A stretch of 38,377 nt of DNA, from positions 1 through 38,377 of IMG/VR virus record IMGVR_UViG_3300032199_000008, one strand, 5' to 3'. This DNA is from a virus. The position numbers and the translations under genes were made by a program. Shown here piece after piece: positions 22,863-30,498 of this stretch (positions are counted from its first letter, which is position 1; every line of letters starts with the position of its first letter). The notes beneath the pieces were generated by a model. It searched no databases. It was not told the origin of the DNA and saw nothing but the letters and a program-made list of their open reading frames with translations.

Positions 22863-22930
22863 GTTCTAGTGGTCAAAGTCGCCGGGGGAGTTGGAAGCTC
22901 CCCCGGCACCAACAGAAAGGACACTAGAAC
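22863..22930 (+). promoter_or_regulatory. Nested leader hairpin abutting the homing endonuclease start codon
   Basis: GTTCTAGTG (22863-22871) is the exact reverse complement of CACTAGAAC (22922-22930), which ends immediately before ATG 22931. Inside it is a 10-bp GC stem GCCGGGGGAG (22881-22890) with CTCCCCCGGC (22898-22907). The SD-like AGAAAGGA is held between the two stems. The structure would be expected to restrict translation from long capsid-gene transcripts. Confidence 0.6.
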
Positions 22931-24058
22931 ATGGCTGGCAAGAAGTGGACTGAAGCAGAACTGGCGTACCTTAACAACCAATACGGCAAGCAAGACGCGG
23001 AGGACATCGCCCGCGCAATGGGGCGCACCAAGTCGTCAGTACAGACCAAGGCCGCCGAGCTTGGACTCAAGGACGAGCGGGTCTTGTGGTCTGACGAAGA
23101 TGTGGTGTTTCTGAGAGAAAACTACCTGACCCTGGGCGCGGACGAAGTAGCAAGGCGGTTGGGTAAGACTGTGGGTGCCGTACATGGCAAGATCCGCAAG
23201 GTAGGGGGTGGTCGCCCATCTATCGGCCCACGGGTCGAATGGACAGAAGCAGAGGACGAGTTCTTGCGGGAAAACTACCAAGGGCTGACGATAGACGAAC
23301 TAGAGCAGCATCTTGGCCGGACAAAGGGCGCGATCTATGCGCGAGCGCAACTGCTCGACGTGGTGCGCTACGTCGATCCGTTCCCATTCTTCGAGACCTG
23401 GACAGAGCAGAGCGCCTACGTCGTTGGACTGTTCGCCGCCGATGGGTGGGTAAGCAAGCGCGGGCCGGAAAGCATACGCATCGCCTTCGACGTGAAAGAG
23501 CCGGACATTTTGTATGCCCTACAAGAAGCTATCGGTTCGGGGCGTATGGGCCGCAAGGCGAGTGGGATGTACTCCTACTACATCCAAAGCACCAAGGTGT
23601 ACGAGTGGCTCTGCAACCTATTCGGGCGTGACGTGTGCCGCAAGTCCAAGACGCTCCAATGGCCGAATGTACCAACTGAGTTCATGCGGCACTTTATCCG
23701 TGGCGCAATGGACGGCGACGGCGCGCTGTTCAAGACCCGAGACAACTTGTGGTCTATCAGCTACGCAAGCGGCTCCGAGGGCTTCGTTTATGGAATGGAG
23801 AAAGCCATTTTTGACCATACGGGTATCGTGATGAACACCGGACTCAACAAGATCCACGTTTGGCACACTCGTTGTACCGGCATCAAGGCGGTTTGCTTGG
23901 CGGACTGGTTGTACAGAGATGCAACCATTGCCTTGGAGCGCAAGGCGTGGATCGCACGAGAAATGATGCAAACACGCGGCACAGCGCACAAGGGAAGCAT
24001 TACCGACAAGATGCGAGAGATGTTTCCGCACATCATCAGCGGATACCGGCTCTTGTAG
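22931..24058 (+). CDS. Free-standing LAGLIDADG homing endonuclease with three Myb/SANT-like repeats
   Basis: A 375-residue protein. The N-terminus has three tandem helical DNA-binding repeats (~5-46, 52-92, 103-143), each with W at the start, an E-rich helix and a GRTKSSV / GKTVGAV / GRTKGAI turn. A double-motif LAGLIDADG domain follows: YVVGLFAADG (163-172) and FIRGAMDGDG (255-264), with Asp at both catalytic positions. It would cut a specific DNA site and spread by recombination. The capsid gene upstream is intact, so this is an intergenic insertion, not an intron product. Confidence 0.88.
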   Translation: MAGKKWTEAELAYLNNQYGKQDAEDIARAMGRTKSSVQTKAAELGLKDERVLWSDEDVVFLRENYLTLGADEVARRLGKTVGAVHGKIRKVGGGRPSIGPRVEWTEAEDEFLRENYQGLTIDELEQHLGRTKGAIYARAQLLDVVRYVDPFPFFETWTEQSAYVVGLFAADGWVSKRGPESIRIAFDVKEPDILYALQEAIGSGRMGRKASGMYSYYIQSTKVYEWLCNLFGRDVCRKSKTLQWPNVPTEFMRHFIRGAMDGDGALFKTRDNLWSISYASGSEGFVYGMEKAIFDHTGIVMNTGLNKIHVWHTRCTGIKAVCLADWLYRDATIALERKAWIAREMMQTRGTAHKGSITDKMREMFPHIISGYRLL

Positions 24059-24068
24059 AAAGGACTGT

Positions 24069-24998
24069 ATGAACATCGTCAAAGCTCCTTTGCGGGTCTC
24101 TCTGTTCGGTGGCGGGTGTGACCTGCCGGAATACGCGGACGAATACGGCGCGACGATCCTGTCGTTCGCCCTGGACGCCGCGATCTATGTCACGTGGAAC
24201 CGGCGCCCGACCGGCGGCTGCCGGCTGACCTACAGTGAGGTAGAGGAACTGGACACCCTGCGGAATGCACGGCACGACCTGGTGCGCGCGGCGGCGGCAA
24301 CCTACGGGCTGCCCGAGCCGTGCACGCTGAGCATCGTTTCGGATATCCCGAAGGGCACCGGTCTCGGCTCGTCGTCGGCGTTGGCTGTGGCCCTGTGTGC
24401 CTTGGCTGACGCGGCGCGGCAAAGCGGTGAGGACCTGGCGACAACGGCCTATCACCTGGAGCGCACCGTCGCCAATGTCGGTTGGCAGGACCACCTTCCG
24501 GCGACGTTCGGCGGCGTGCACGTGTACCGCTACGCCCCGGACACGGCGCGGGTGACGATGTACCCCGTCCCTGAGTTTTTGCACTGGGTCATCGAGAACT
24601 ATGGGCTGCTGTTGTACACCAACCGCTCCCGGCCTGCCGCGCAGATCCTGCGCACGTGGGCCGAGCAGGTGGACACACTGCACCAGATCCGCTACGTGGC
24701 GGAAGGGGTCGCTGATGACCTGGACACCCTGGGCATGATCGACCTGGTGGAAGCCCTGCGCGAAACGTGGGAACTGAAGGCCACCATCCCCGGCGTGGTC
24801 GATGACGAACTGCGCGCACAGTATGCCGCCGCACTCAAGGCGGGCGCATTGGCGGGCAAGCTGCTGGGCGCGGGTGCGGGCGGGTGCTGGTTTTTCCTGG
24901 TACCGCCCGAGTTACGGCGGCGGGTAATCGACCGGTTGGGGATGACCGAGATCCCGTTTCAGATCTCGCCGGCGGGGGTGAGTTATGGCACGCTCTAG
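24069..24998 (+). CDS. GHMP kinase, D-glycero-D-manno-heptose-7-phosphate 1-kinase-like
   Basis: A 309-residue GHMP-fold kinase. It opens KAPLRVSLFGGGCDLPEY (5-22), the form typical of heptose kinases (HddA), and has the ATP loop PKGTGLGSSS (94-103), a GWQDHLPATFGG segment and a C-terminal GKLLGAGAGGC. HddA phosphorylates D-glycero-D-manno-heptose 7-phosphate at C1. The next gene encodes a GmhB-like phosphatase, the following enzyme of that route, which supports the assignment over fucose or mevalonate kinases. First gene of the glycan cassette, SD AGAAAGGA. The stop overlaps the next gene by 14 nt. Confidence 0.82.
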   Translation: MNIVKAPLRVSLFGGGCDLPEYADEYGATILSFALDAAIYVTWNRRPTGGCRLTYSEVEELDTLRNARHDLVRAAAATYGLPEPCTLSIVSDIPKGTGLGSSSALAVALCALADAARQSGEDLATTAYHLERTVANVGWQDHLPATFGGVHVYRYAPDTARVTMYPVPEFLHWVIENYGLLLYTNRSRPAAQILRTWAEQVDTLHQIRYVAEGVADDLDTLGMIDLVEALRETWELKATIPGVVDDELRAQYAAALKAGALAGKLLGAGAGGCWFFLVPPELRRRVIDRLGMTEIPFQISPAGVSYGTL

Positions 24999-25491
24999 GG
25001 CTGTGTTTTTGGACCGTGACGGCACCATCATCCGTGACGTGCCCAACCTGGCAGACCCGGAGCAAGTCGAACTGCTGCCCGGCGCGGCGGATCGGATACG
25101 GGCGATCAACGAGGCGGGTTGGCTGGTCATCGTCGTCACCAACCAGGCGTGCATCGGGCGCGGCGACGTGGCGGTCTCACAAGTCGAGGCCGTCCACAAG
25201 CGCATGATCCAACTGCTGAAAGACGAGGGCACGGGCATACACCACATTGTCCTGTGCCCCCACACGCCGGAACAGGCGTGCTTTTGTCGCAAGCCCGAGC
25301 CGGGGATGCTGTACGCCGTGGCGACGTTGTTCCAACTGGACCTGCGCGAGTGCCTGATGATCGGCGACGCATTGACCGACATGCAAGCGGCGAAGGCGGT
25401 CAACATGCCCCGGTTTAAGGTCAAGGACGGCTTGGGGGAGTGGGACCCGAGACAATTAGGGCACATCGCTGTGCCGGGGAGATCGGGATGA
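24985..25491 (+). CDS. GmhB-like D,D-heptose 1,7-bisphosphate 7-phosphatase (HAD)
   Basis: A 168-residue HAD phosphatase of the HisB-N/GmhB type: FLDRDGT with nucleophile D10 and D12, VTNQACIGRG (51-60), the zinc ligands C91-x-H93 and C99-x-C101 (CPHTPEQACFC), RKPEPGM with K103, and IGDALTD (127-132). It removes the 7-phosphate from heptose 1,7-bisphosphate to give heptose 1-phosphate for nucleotidylation. Length is typical. It overlaps both neighbours, indicating a coupled pathway operon. Confidence 0.86.
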   Translation: MARSRAVFLDRDGTIIRDVPNLADPEQVELLPGAADRIRAINEAGWLVIVVTNQACIGRGDVAVSQVEAVHKRMIQLLKDEGTGIHHIVLCPHTPEQACFCRKPEPGMLYAVATLFQLDLRECLMIGDALTDMQAAKAVNMPRFKVKDGLGEWDPRQLGHIAVPGRSG

Positions 25492-26654
25492 TCCGCATCG
25501 GCGATCTACAGTTGGGGACAGAGGAGCGGGCGGCGCTGCAAACGGTCATCGACTCGGGCCGCATTACCGAATGGCGCGAGGTGCGGGCATTCGAAGAAGA
25601 GTTCGCCGCGTGGGTAGGCGTGCGCCATTGTGTGGCGGTATCCAGCGGCACGGCGGCCCTGATGGTCGGCCTGGCGGCGCTGCGACTCGATCCGCGTTAC
25701 GACGTGCGGCGGGTACTCGTGCCGGCCCTGACGTTTATCGCCACCGCCAATGCGGTCACGCTGTCCGGCCTGGAACCCGCCTTCGGGGACATTACCCCCG
25801 GTCTGACGTTGGACCCGGCGGAACTACGGCGGCTGCGCTACGACGCCGTGCTGCCCGTCCACCTGTTCGGCTACCCGGCGGATATGGATGCCTTACGCGC
25901 CAATGCCTGGGCCGGGCGCAACATTCCCATCCTGGAGGATGCCTGTGAGGCCCACGGCACGACGTACCGGGGGCAGATGGCCGGAAGTATCGGCCTGTGG
26001 GGCGCGTTCTCGTTTTACGTGGCCCACACCATTCAGGCCGGCGAGTTGGGCGCGTTCGTCACCGACGATGCCGAGCTGGCGCAGATGGCCCGGCGGCTCA
26101 AGGCCCACGGGCGGCGGTGTGCGTGCCGGTTATGCACGCGCAACACAACGGGCTGCCCGGTCCTGGAGCGGGGCGATCCCGACCCGCGTTTCACGGCCAT
26201 CTATCCCGGCTGGAATTTCAAACCGATGGAGTTCCAGGCGGCATTGGCCCGCGTCCAACTGCGACACGCACAGGACAACATCGACCGGCGGCGCGAGCAC
26301 GTGGCCCGGCTGACGATGCGCCTGGCGCAAGTTGAGGACTATGTGGACTTGCCGGCCTATCACGACCACGTGGCGTATATGGCCTACCCGCTCGTGCTGC
26401 GCGTGCCGGGTATCCGTGACCGGGTGGTCGCAGAATTGGCCCGGCGGGGTGTCGAAAGCCGCCCGATGTTCGGCTGTATCCCGACGCAGCAGCCGGCCTA
26501 TGCATCCTATCGGGATAGCGGCATGTGGCCCGTGGCAGACCGGGTGGGAGCAAATGGGTTTTACGTCGGCTGTCACCAGTACCTGACGGGCGACGAAGTA
26601 GACGAGATGGCAAGGACTATCGTGGACGTGGTGAAAAGTGAGGCGCAAGCCTAG
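25488..26654 (+). CDS. DegT/DnrJ-fold PMP-dependent sugar 3-dehydrase-like protein (E1-type, [2Fe-2S])
   Basis: A 388-residue aminotransferase-fold protein (SSGTAALMVGLAAL, ~52-65; EDACEAHG, 150-157). The internal-aldimine Lys is replaced: SFYVAHTIQAGELG has H180 where aminotransferases have Lys, as in dehydrases E1 and ColD. Cysteines C153-x57-C211-x1-C213, with C223 or C216 as fourth ligand, reproduce most of the E1 (CDP-6-deoxy-hexulose 3-dehydrase) cluster pattern C-x57-C-x1-C-x7-C. So it probably removes a C3 hydroxyl from a nucleotide sugar, not transaminates. No E3-type reductase is seen nearby. ATG 25488 overlaps the previous TGA. The NDP-heptose substrate is inferred. Confidence 0.75.
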   Translation: MIRIGDLQLGTEERAALQTVIDSGRITEWREVRAFEEEFAAWVGVRHCVAVSSGTAALMVGLAALRLDPRYDVRRVLVPALTFIATANAVTLSGLEPAFGDITPGLTLDPAELRRLRYDAVLPVHLFGYPADMDALRANAWAGRNIPILEDACEAHGTTYRGQMAGSIGLWGAFSFYVAHTIQAGELGAFVTDDAELAQMARRLKAHGRRCACRLCTRNTTGCPVLERGDPDPRFTAIYPGWNFKPMEFQAALARVQLRHAQDNIDRRREHVARLTMRLAQVEDYVDLPAYHDHVAYMAYPLVLRVPGIRDRVVAELARRGVESRPMFGCIPTQQPAYASYRDSGMWPVADRVGANGFYVGCHQYLTGDEVDEMARTIVDVVKSEAQA

Positions 26655-26667
26655 AAAGGGTATGGCA

Positions 26668-27042
26668 ATGCTGTACAAGATCGTTGGACAAGACGGCGCG
26701 ACTTTGGCGAGAGTAGAGGCAGACCTGGTTCGCTGTGATGAGAATGCGATCTATCTTTACGCGGTTGGGCGTCCCAGGATGGCAGCAGATGCTGTTGCCG
26801 TGATCCCGCTCGTATCCGGCTATTTCGTGTGCGAGGCGCAAGAACAGAGCGGGGATACGGACAACTCTACCATTCGCCCCGCGCCGGGCGTAGATCCAAA
26901 AAAGGGCGGCATTATGGATTGTGGTGAGGACGGTACTATTGTCTGGGACGAAGTGAGGCCATTGGCAACCCACGAGGTCCGGCACGATAGCACCGGTAGC
27001 GACAACGTGAACCGCTTTAATTGTTACGAGGCGAACCAATGA
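26668..27042 (+). CDS. Hypothetical protein within the glycan cassette
   Basis: A 124-residue protein that I do not recognise. The first half is strand-rich (MLYKIVGQDGATLARVEADL) and the second polar (VDPKKGGIMDCGEDGTI). ATG 26668 has AAAGG 8 nt upstream; ATG 26662 is an alternative. It is AT-richer than its neighbours and interrupts the sugar genes, so it may be a later insertion. The stop overlaps the epimerase start. Confidence 0.55.
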   Translation: MLYKIVGQDGATLARVEADLVRCDENAIYLYAVGRPRMAADAVAVIPLVSGYFVCEAQEQSGDTDNSTIRPAPGVDPKKGGIMDCGEDGTIVWDEVRPLATHEVRHDSTGSDNVNRFNCYEANQ

Positions 27043-28022
27043 CCACCTGTAACTGCGAGCACTGCGCCTGTTACTGGCGTGGCAAGAACGTCGTCGTCAC
27101 CGGCGGACGGGGGATGGTCGGTTCGTTCCTGGTGGACAACCTGGTCGGCAAAGGCGCACGCGTCACCGTCATGGACACCGGGGTGCGGGGCCGAAACCAC
27201 AACCCCCTGGCCCATTATGTGGACACGCGGCTGGCGGACGCCGGGCACCAGGGCAACTGTGGCGCGGCCTTTCGCAATGCCGACGTGGTATTCAACCTGG
27301 CGGCGGCGGTTGGCGGGGTCTACCACAACCTGGCCCACCAGGCCGAGCAGTATGCCGAGAATATGCGCCTGCAAACCGCCCCGGTCCTGGCGGCGGTCGA
27401 GATGGGCGTGCCGGTCTTTGTCCAGGTATCCAGCGTGTGCGTGTACGCGACGGGCTACAACAACCCGGCCCTGGAGGAACACGGGCACGAGGGCGAGCCG
27501 GAAGCCGCCAATGCCGGGTACGCCTGGGCCAAGCGCATGGGCGAACGGCTGTGCCATTGGGCATTTGAGCCGACACAGACCCGCTACGTCATCGTGCGCC
27601 CGACCAACATTTACGGGCCGCGTGACTATTTCGACGACCGGGCACACGTTATCCCGGCACTCATTCGCAAGTTCGAGACGCAGGATCACGTGCAGGTGTA
27701 CGGCGGGCCACAGACGCGTGAGTTCATTTACGCGCCCGACGTAGCGGCGGGCATGATCGCGGCGGCGGAACACGGCCTGCGCGGCGACATCATCAACCTG
27801 GGCACCGGCGGCGACACACAGACCACCATCGCCCACCTGGTAGACGCGATCCGCAAGTGGACGCTGAGCCGGGCGACGGTTGAATTTGTGGACACCCGCC
27901 CGACCGGCGACGCACACCGCCGCACCGATAGCGCCCGCGCCTGGGCATTGGGTTGGCGGCATACCGTCGGCCTGGACGAAGGCATCATGCGCACCGTGGC
28001 CTGGTACCGGGAGCAGCAATGA
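27039..28022 (+). CDS. NAD-dependent epimerase/dehydratase (extended SDR) for nucleotide sugar
   Basis: A 327-residue extended SDR with VVVTGGRGMVGSFL (NAD-binding G-x2-G-x2-G, 18-31), VSSVCVY (130-136), the catalytic Y161-x3-K165 (YAWAKRMGE), RPTNIYGPRDYF and a C-terminal YGGPQTREFIY. Such enzymes epimerise, dehydrate or reduce NDP-sugars; GDP-fucose synthase-like and heptose-modifying forms look alike. Unusually, 11 residues before the fold carry C4-x-C6-x2-C9-x-C11, a possible metal site not usual for SDRs. ATG 27039 overlaps the previous TGA; an earlier in-frame start at 27021 is less likely. Confidence 0.82.
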   Translation: MTTCNCEHCACYWRGKNVVVTGGRGMVGSFLVDNLVGKGARVTVMDTGVRGRNHNPLAHYVDTRLADAGHQGNCGAAFRNADVVFNLAAAVGGVYHNLAHQAEQYAENMRLQTAPVLAAVEMGVPVFVQVSSVCVYATGYNNPALEEHGHEGEPEAANAGYAWAKRMGERLCHWAFEPTQTRYVIVRPTNIYGPRDYFDDRAHVIPALIRKFETQDHVQVYGGPQTREFIYAPDVAAGMIAAAEHGLRGDIINLGTGGDTQTTIAHLVDAIRKWTLSRATVEFVDTRPTGDAHRRTDSARAWALGWRHTVGLDEGIMRTVAWYREQQ

Positions 28023-28447
28023 CCGGCCCCATCGTCGGCTTTGTGTGTGGCGCGTTTGACTGCCTGCATCCGGGGCACGTGCTGATGTTGGCGGACGCGG
28101 CGGGTCAATGCGACTACCTGGTGGTCGGCCTACACGTCGATCCCAGCGTGGAGCGGCCCGACAAGCACGCGCCGGTCCAGACGGTAGACGAGAGGATGGT
28201 GCTCCTCCAGGCCATAAAGTGGGTGGGGCGGGTGGTCGTCTACCGCACCGAGCAAGACCTGGCGGACCTATTGAACGAGCTGCGGCCCGACGTGCGGATC
28301 ATCGGTTCCGACTGGCGGGGCAAGGCGATCACCGCGCCGGATGCATGTGGGCGCATCTACTGGCACGAACGGGGCCACACGTGGTCAAGCAGCGAGCTGC
28401 GGCGGCGGGTGTATGAGGCTGAAAGGAAAGCGCGAAATGGACAGTGA
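28019..28447 (+). CDS. TagD/HldE-type nucleotidyltransferase (cytidylyltransferase-like)
   Basis: A 142-residue enzyme of the cytidylyltransferase fold: GAFDCLHPGH (11-20) with the H-x-G-H nucleotide site, IIGSDWRGK and the closing WSSSELRRR (122-130), equivalent to the ISST-x-R motif. It joins a nucleotide to a phosphorylated sugar or alcohol. With a heptose kinase and phosphatase in the same operon, heptose 1-phosphate is the likely partner. TagD-like sequence and the E1-like dehydrase both favour CDP over ADP or GDP, but this is inference. ATG 28019 overlaps the previous TGA. Confidence 0.8.
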   Translation: MTGPIVGFVCGAFDCLHPGHVLMLADAAGQCDYLVVGLHVDPSVERPDKHAPVQTVDERMVLLQAIKWVGRVVVYRTEQDLADLLNELRPDVRIIGSDWRGKAITAPDACGRIYWHERGHTWSSSELRRRVYEAERKARNGQ

Positions 28448-28694
28448 AAACGAGACGGTGGCTTATTGGCTGTCCCTGTTGTTCAAGGGGATCTCGTCTT
28501 TCGGGCTAATAGCGGTGCTATGGAAAGTTACCGATCCAGATGAGATGATAAAGTGGATCTTTGTGCTCTATTTTCTGACCGTGATCGCTTGGTCCTGCAT
28601 GAATGCCCACGCAACAGTCCTGGGAGATCGGCTGAAACAACAGGCGCGACGGGAAAGGCGGGCACGGTGGGAGAAGGCGATACACGATGGATAA
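28437..28694 (+). CDS. Small two-TM membrane protein
   Basis: An 85-residue protein with two hydrophobic segments (LLFKGISSFGLIAVLW, ~14-29; MIKWIFVLYFLTVIAW, ~37-52) and a very basic tail (RLKQQARRERRARW). ATG 28437 lies behind AAAGGA and overlaps the preceding gene; its end overlaps the first FkbM gene by 8 nt. It may anchor or regulate a membrane step of glycan assembly. No family is recognised. Confidence 0.58.
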   Translation: MDSENETVAYWLSLLFKGISSFGLIAVLWKVTDPDEMIKWIFVLYFLTVIAWSCMNAHATVLGDRLKQQARRERRARWEKAIHDG

Positions 28695-29244
28695 TGACCC
28701 GGTTCCCGACGGCTTGACGGGCGGCATCGTCATCGAGGCGGGCGCGTATGAGGGCGCGTGGGCAGCCAAGGCGGCGGAACGGGGTTGCCTGGTCTACGCC
28801 TTCGAACCCGCGTCGCGGGCCTATGCCATCGCCAAGGTACGCCTGGCGGGGCGGCCCAACGCGCATCTGTACCCGTTGGCCCTGGGCGGCGGGTACCACG
28901 TGGCGGCACTCCACGACTGCCAGCGCGACGGGGCGACGTGGCTCCCGGCGGACGGGCCGAGCGAGCCGGTCCAGGTCGTGGACGTGTCGTTGGTCGTGAG
29001 CCTGTTGGGCCACGTGGACCTGATGCACCTGAACGCTGAGGGCGGCGAGGTGGACATCTTAGAGCGGCTGGTCGAAACCGGGCAGATCCGCGACGTGGGG
29101 GCCGTGATGGTCCAGTGGCACCCACGCCCCGAGACGAACGAACGGATCGCGGCATTGGAAACAGCCTTGCGGCGGACACACGTCAAGCTGCCGCTCTATC
29201 ATTGCTGGGGTTACTGGCAGAGGAAAGCGGTGGGCAATGAGTGA
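28687..29244 (+). CDS. FkbM-like methyltransferase 1
   Basis: A 185-residue SAM-fold protein: IVIEAGAYEGAWA (SAM loop), FEPASRAYAIAK with the acidic strand-2 end, then VDLMHLNAEGGEVDIL, the FkbM signature strand. FkbM-family enzymes methylate hydroxyl groups, often on sugars. It partly overlaps both neighbours and is followed by a second FkbM-like copy, suggesting two O-methylations of the glycan. Acceptor unknown. Confidence 0.72.
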   Translation: MDNDPVPDGLTGGIVIEAGAYEGAWAAKAAERGCLVYAFEPASRAYAIAKVRLAGRPNAHLYPLALGGGYHVAALHDCQRDGATWLPADGPSEPVQVVDVSLVVSLLGHVDLMHLNAEGGEVDILERLVETGQIRDVGAVMVQWHPRPETNERIAALETALRRTHVKLPLYHCWGYWQRKAVGNE

Positions 29245-29719
29245 GTTGTTCGTTGACATCGGCGCGGGGGACGGTGAGCGCGCGGCAGGCCTGGCACGGA
29301 TGGGCCACATCGTCCACGCTTTCGAGCCGTGTACCGCAATGCGCGATCTGGCCTACCGGGCGCTGCGCGGGCTGCCCGGCGTGACCCTGATGCCCTACGC
29401 CATCGGCGGCAACGACCGGCAGGCGACATTGTACCGCTGCGATGGAGAGGACGCCAACCTGTACACCCCCGGCGAGCCACACGAGGGCGTGACCGTGGTC
29501 AGTATGAACCACTGGTTTGTGTACGCCCGCATTGCCGAGATCAATACGCTCTACCTGGACTGCAACGGCAGCGAGGTCGAGATCCTGGAGCAAATGGTGA
29601 AATGTGGCCGGATGCGACAGGTGAAATACATCAGCGTTTGGTGGGCCGGCGACGAACGGCCCGAGCTATTGGAGCAGACACACCGCAAAAGCGCGGGCGC
29701 CTGGGAAAGGATCGAGTGA
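29237..29719 (+). CDS. FkbM-like methyltransferase 2
   Basis: A 160-residue protein with LFVDIGAGDGERAA at the SAM site, HAFEPC and LYLDCNGSEVEILEQM, the same layout as the gene before it but divergent, so an old tandem duplication or separate acquisition. It is shorter than classical FkbM (~200-250) but keeps the core. TGATG coupling to the following glycosyltransferase. Likely O-methylation of a sugar residue. Confidence 0.7.
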   Translation: MSELFVDIGAGDGERAAGLARMGHIVHAFEPCTAMRDLAYRALRGLPGVTLMPYAIGGNDRQATLYRCDGEDANLYTPGEPHEGVTVVSMNHWFVYARIAEINTLYLDCNGSEVEILEQMVKCGRMRQVKYISVWWAGDERPELLEQTHRKSAGAWERIE

Positions 29720-30498
29720 TGGACTGGCCTACAGTGTGGGTCTTGTTTGCGACGTACAAACGAACGGCGGCGGCATTGGCGACGGTCGAGAGCCTGGAGC
29801 GATACCTCGTCTATCCCAACCTACATTTTCACATCTGCGACGACGGCAGCCGCGAGGCCGATGACGGCTCAGGACAGGGGCATGTCGATGTCCTGGCTGA
29901 GCGGTTCGCCCAATTCCACCCCGAGGTCACCTGGCACGAGATGGACACCCCGCCCGGCGCATTCAACACCGGCGGTAACATCAACCGGGGCATCCGTGTG
30001 GCGGCAGAGAATGGGGCGGACATTCACATGCTGGTATTCGATGACTGGGCCTTGTTCCGCGAGTTGGACATCCGCCCGATGGCCGATCTGCTGGACACCA
30101 ACCCGGCGGTTGGGTTTATCCGTCTCTCCTACCACGTGCCGGGGAATAACGGCTGCGTGGTGGACTATCACTGTCCCCGCTCCGGTGGCAGTTATATGTG
30201 GTATCGGCTGATCCGCGAATGGTCGCTGCGCAACCCATGGGGTCCATCGGACTCCTACATGATCAGCACGCAGCCCTACATCGCACACCGGCGCTTTTTC
30301 GACGCCTACGGCTGGCACCCCGAGCACGTCAACCCCGGCCTGGCCGAGGTCGGCCTGGGGGCGCAGTATAACCACAGTCCCCTGGGCGAAAGCGGCCCGC
30401 AAGTCCTGTTCCCCATCGGGCCGGGCGTGGTCCACGCACCGTGGGCGCACCTCGTGGGGCGGGCGCACGACTATCTGGCGCAGTGTGGGCCAGCGTGA
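29719..30498 (+). CDS. GT2-like (GT-A) glycosyltransferase
   Basis: A 259-residue protein with a GT-A start (WVLFATYKRTAAALATVESL), ICDDGSRE (~40-47) for the nucleotide-sugar region, and MLVFDDWALF (~108-117) supplying the D-x-D-equivalent acidic pair. It would transfer a sugar to a growing chain. GC-rich and in tight TGATG linkage with both neighbours, it belongs to the cassette. The acceptor and donor cannot be read from sequence. Confidence 0.7.
   Translation: MDWPTVWVLFATYKRTAAALATVESLERYLVYPNLHFHICDDGSREADDGSGQGHVDVLAERFAQFHPEVTWHEMDTPPGAFNTGGNINRGIRVAAENGADIHMLVFDDWALFRELDIRPMADLLDTNPAVGFIRLSYHVPGNNGCVVDYHCPRSGGSYMWYRLIREWSLRNPWGPSDSYMISTQPYIAHRRFFDAYGWHPEHVNPGLAEVGLGAQYNHSPLGESGPQVLFPIGPGVVHAPWAHLVGRAHDYLAQCGPA

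Noticed and set aside
20564-22993. An 809-codon open frame on the minus strand across scaffold and capsid genes
   Set aside because: It is exactly antisense to two strong genes with good SD sites; long antisense frames are expected from GC-rich codon bias. The translation is Arg/His-rich without domains.
22808-24068. A group I intron or intein in the capsid gene carrying the endonuclease
   Set aside because: The capsid frame ends normally at 22807, no second capsid exon follows the endonuclease, and no intein splice residues are present.
25488-26654. Plain sugar aminotransferase
   Set aside because: The PLP-binding lysine is replaced by His and E1-type cysteines are present, so transamination is unlikely.
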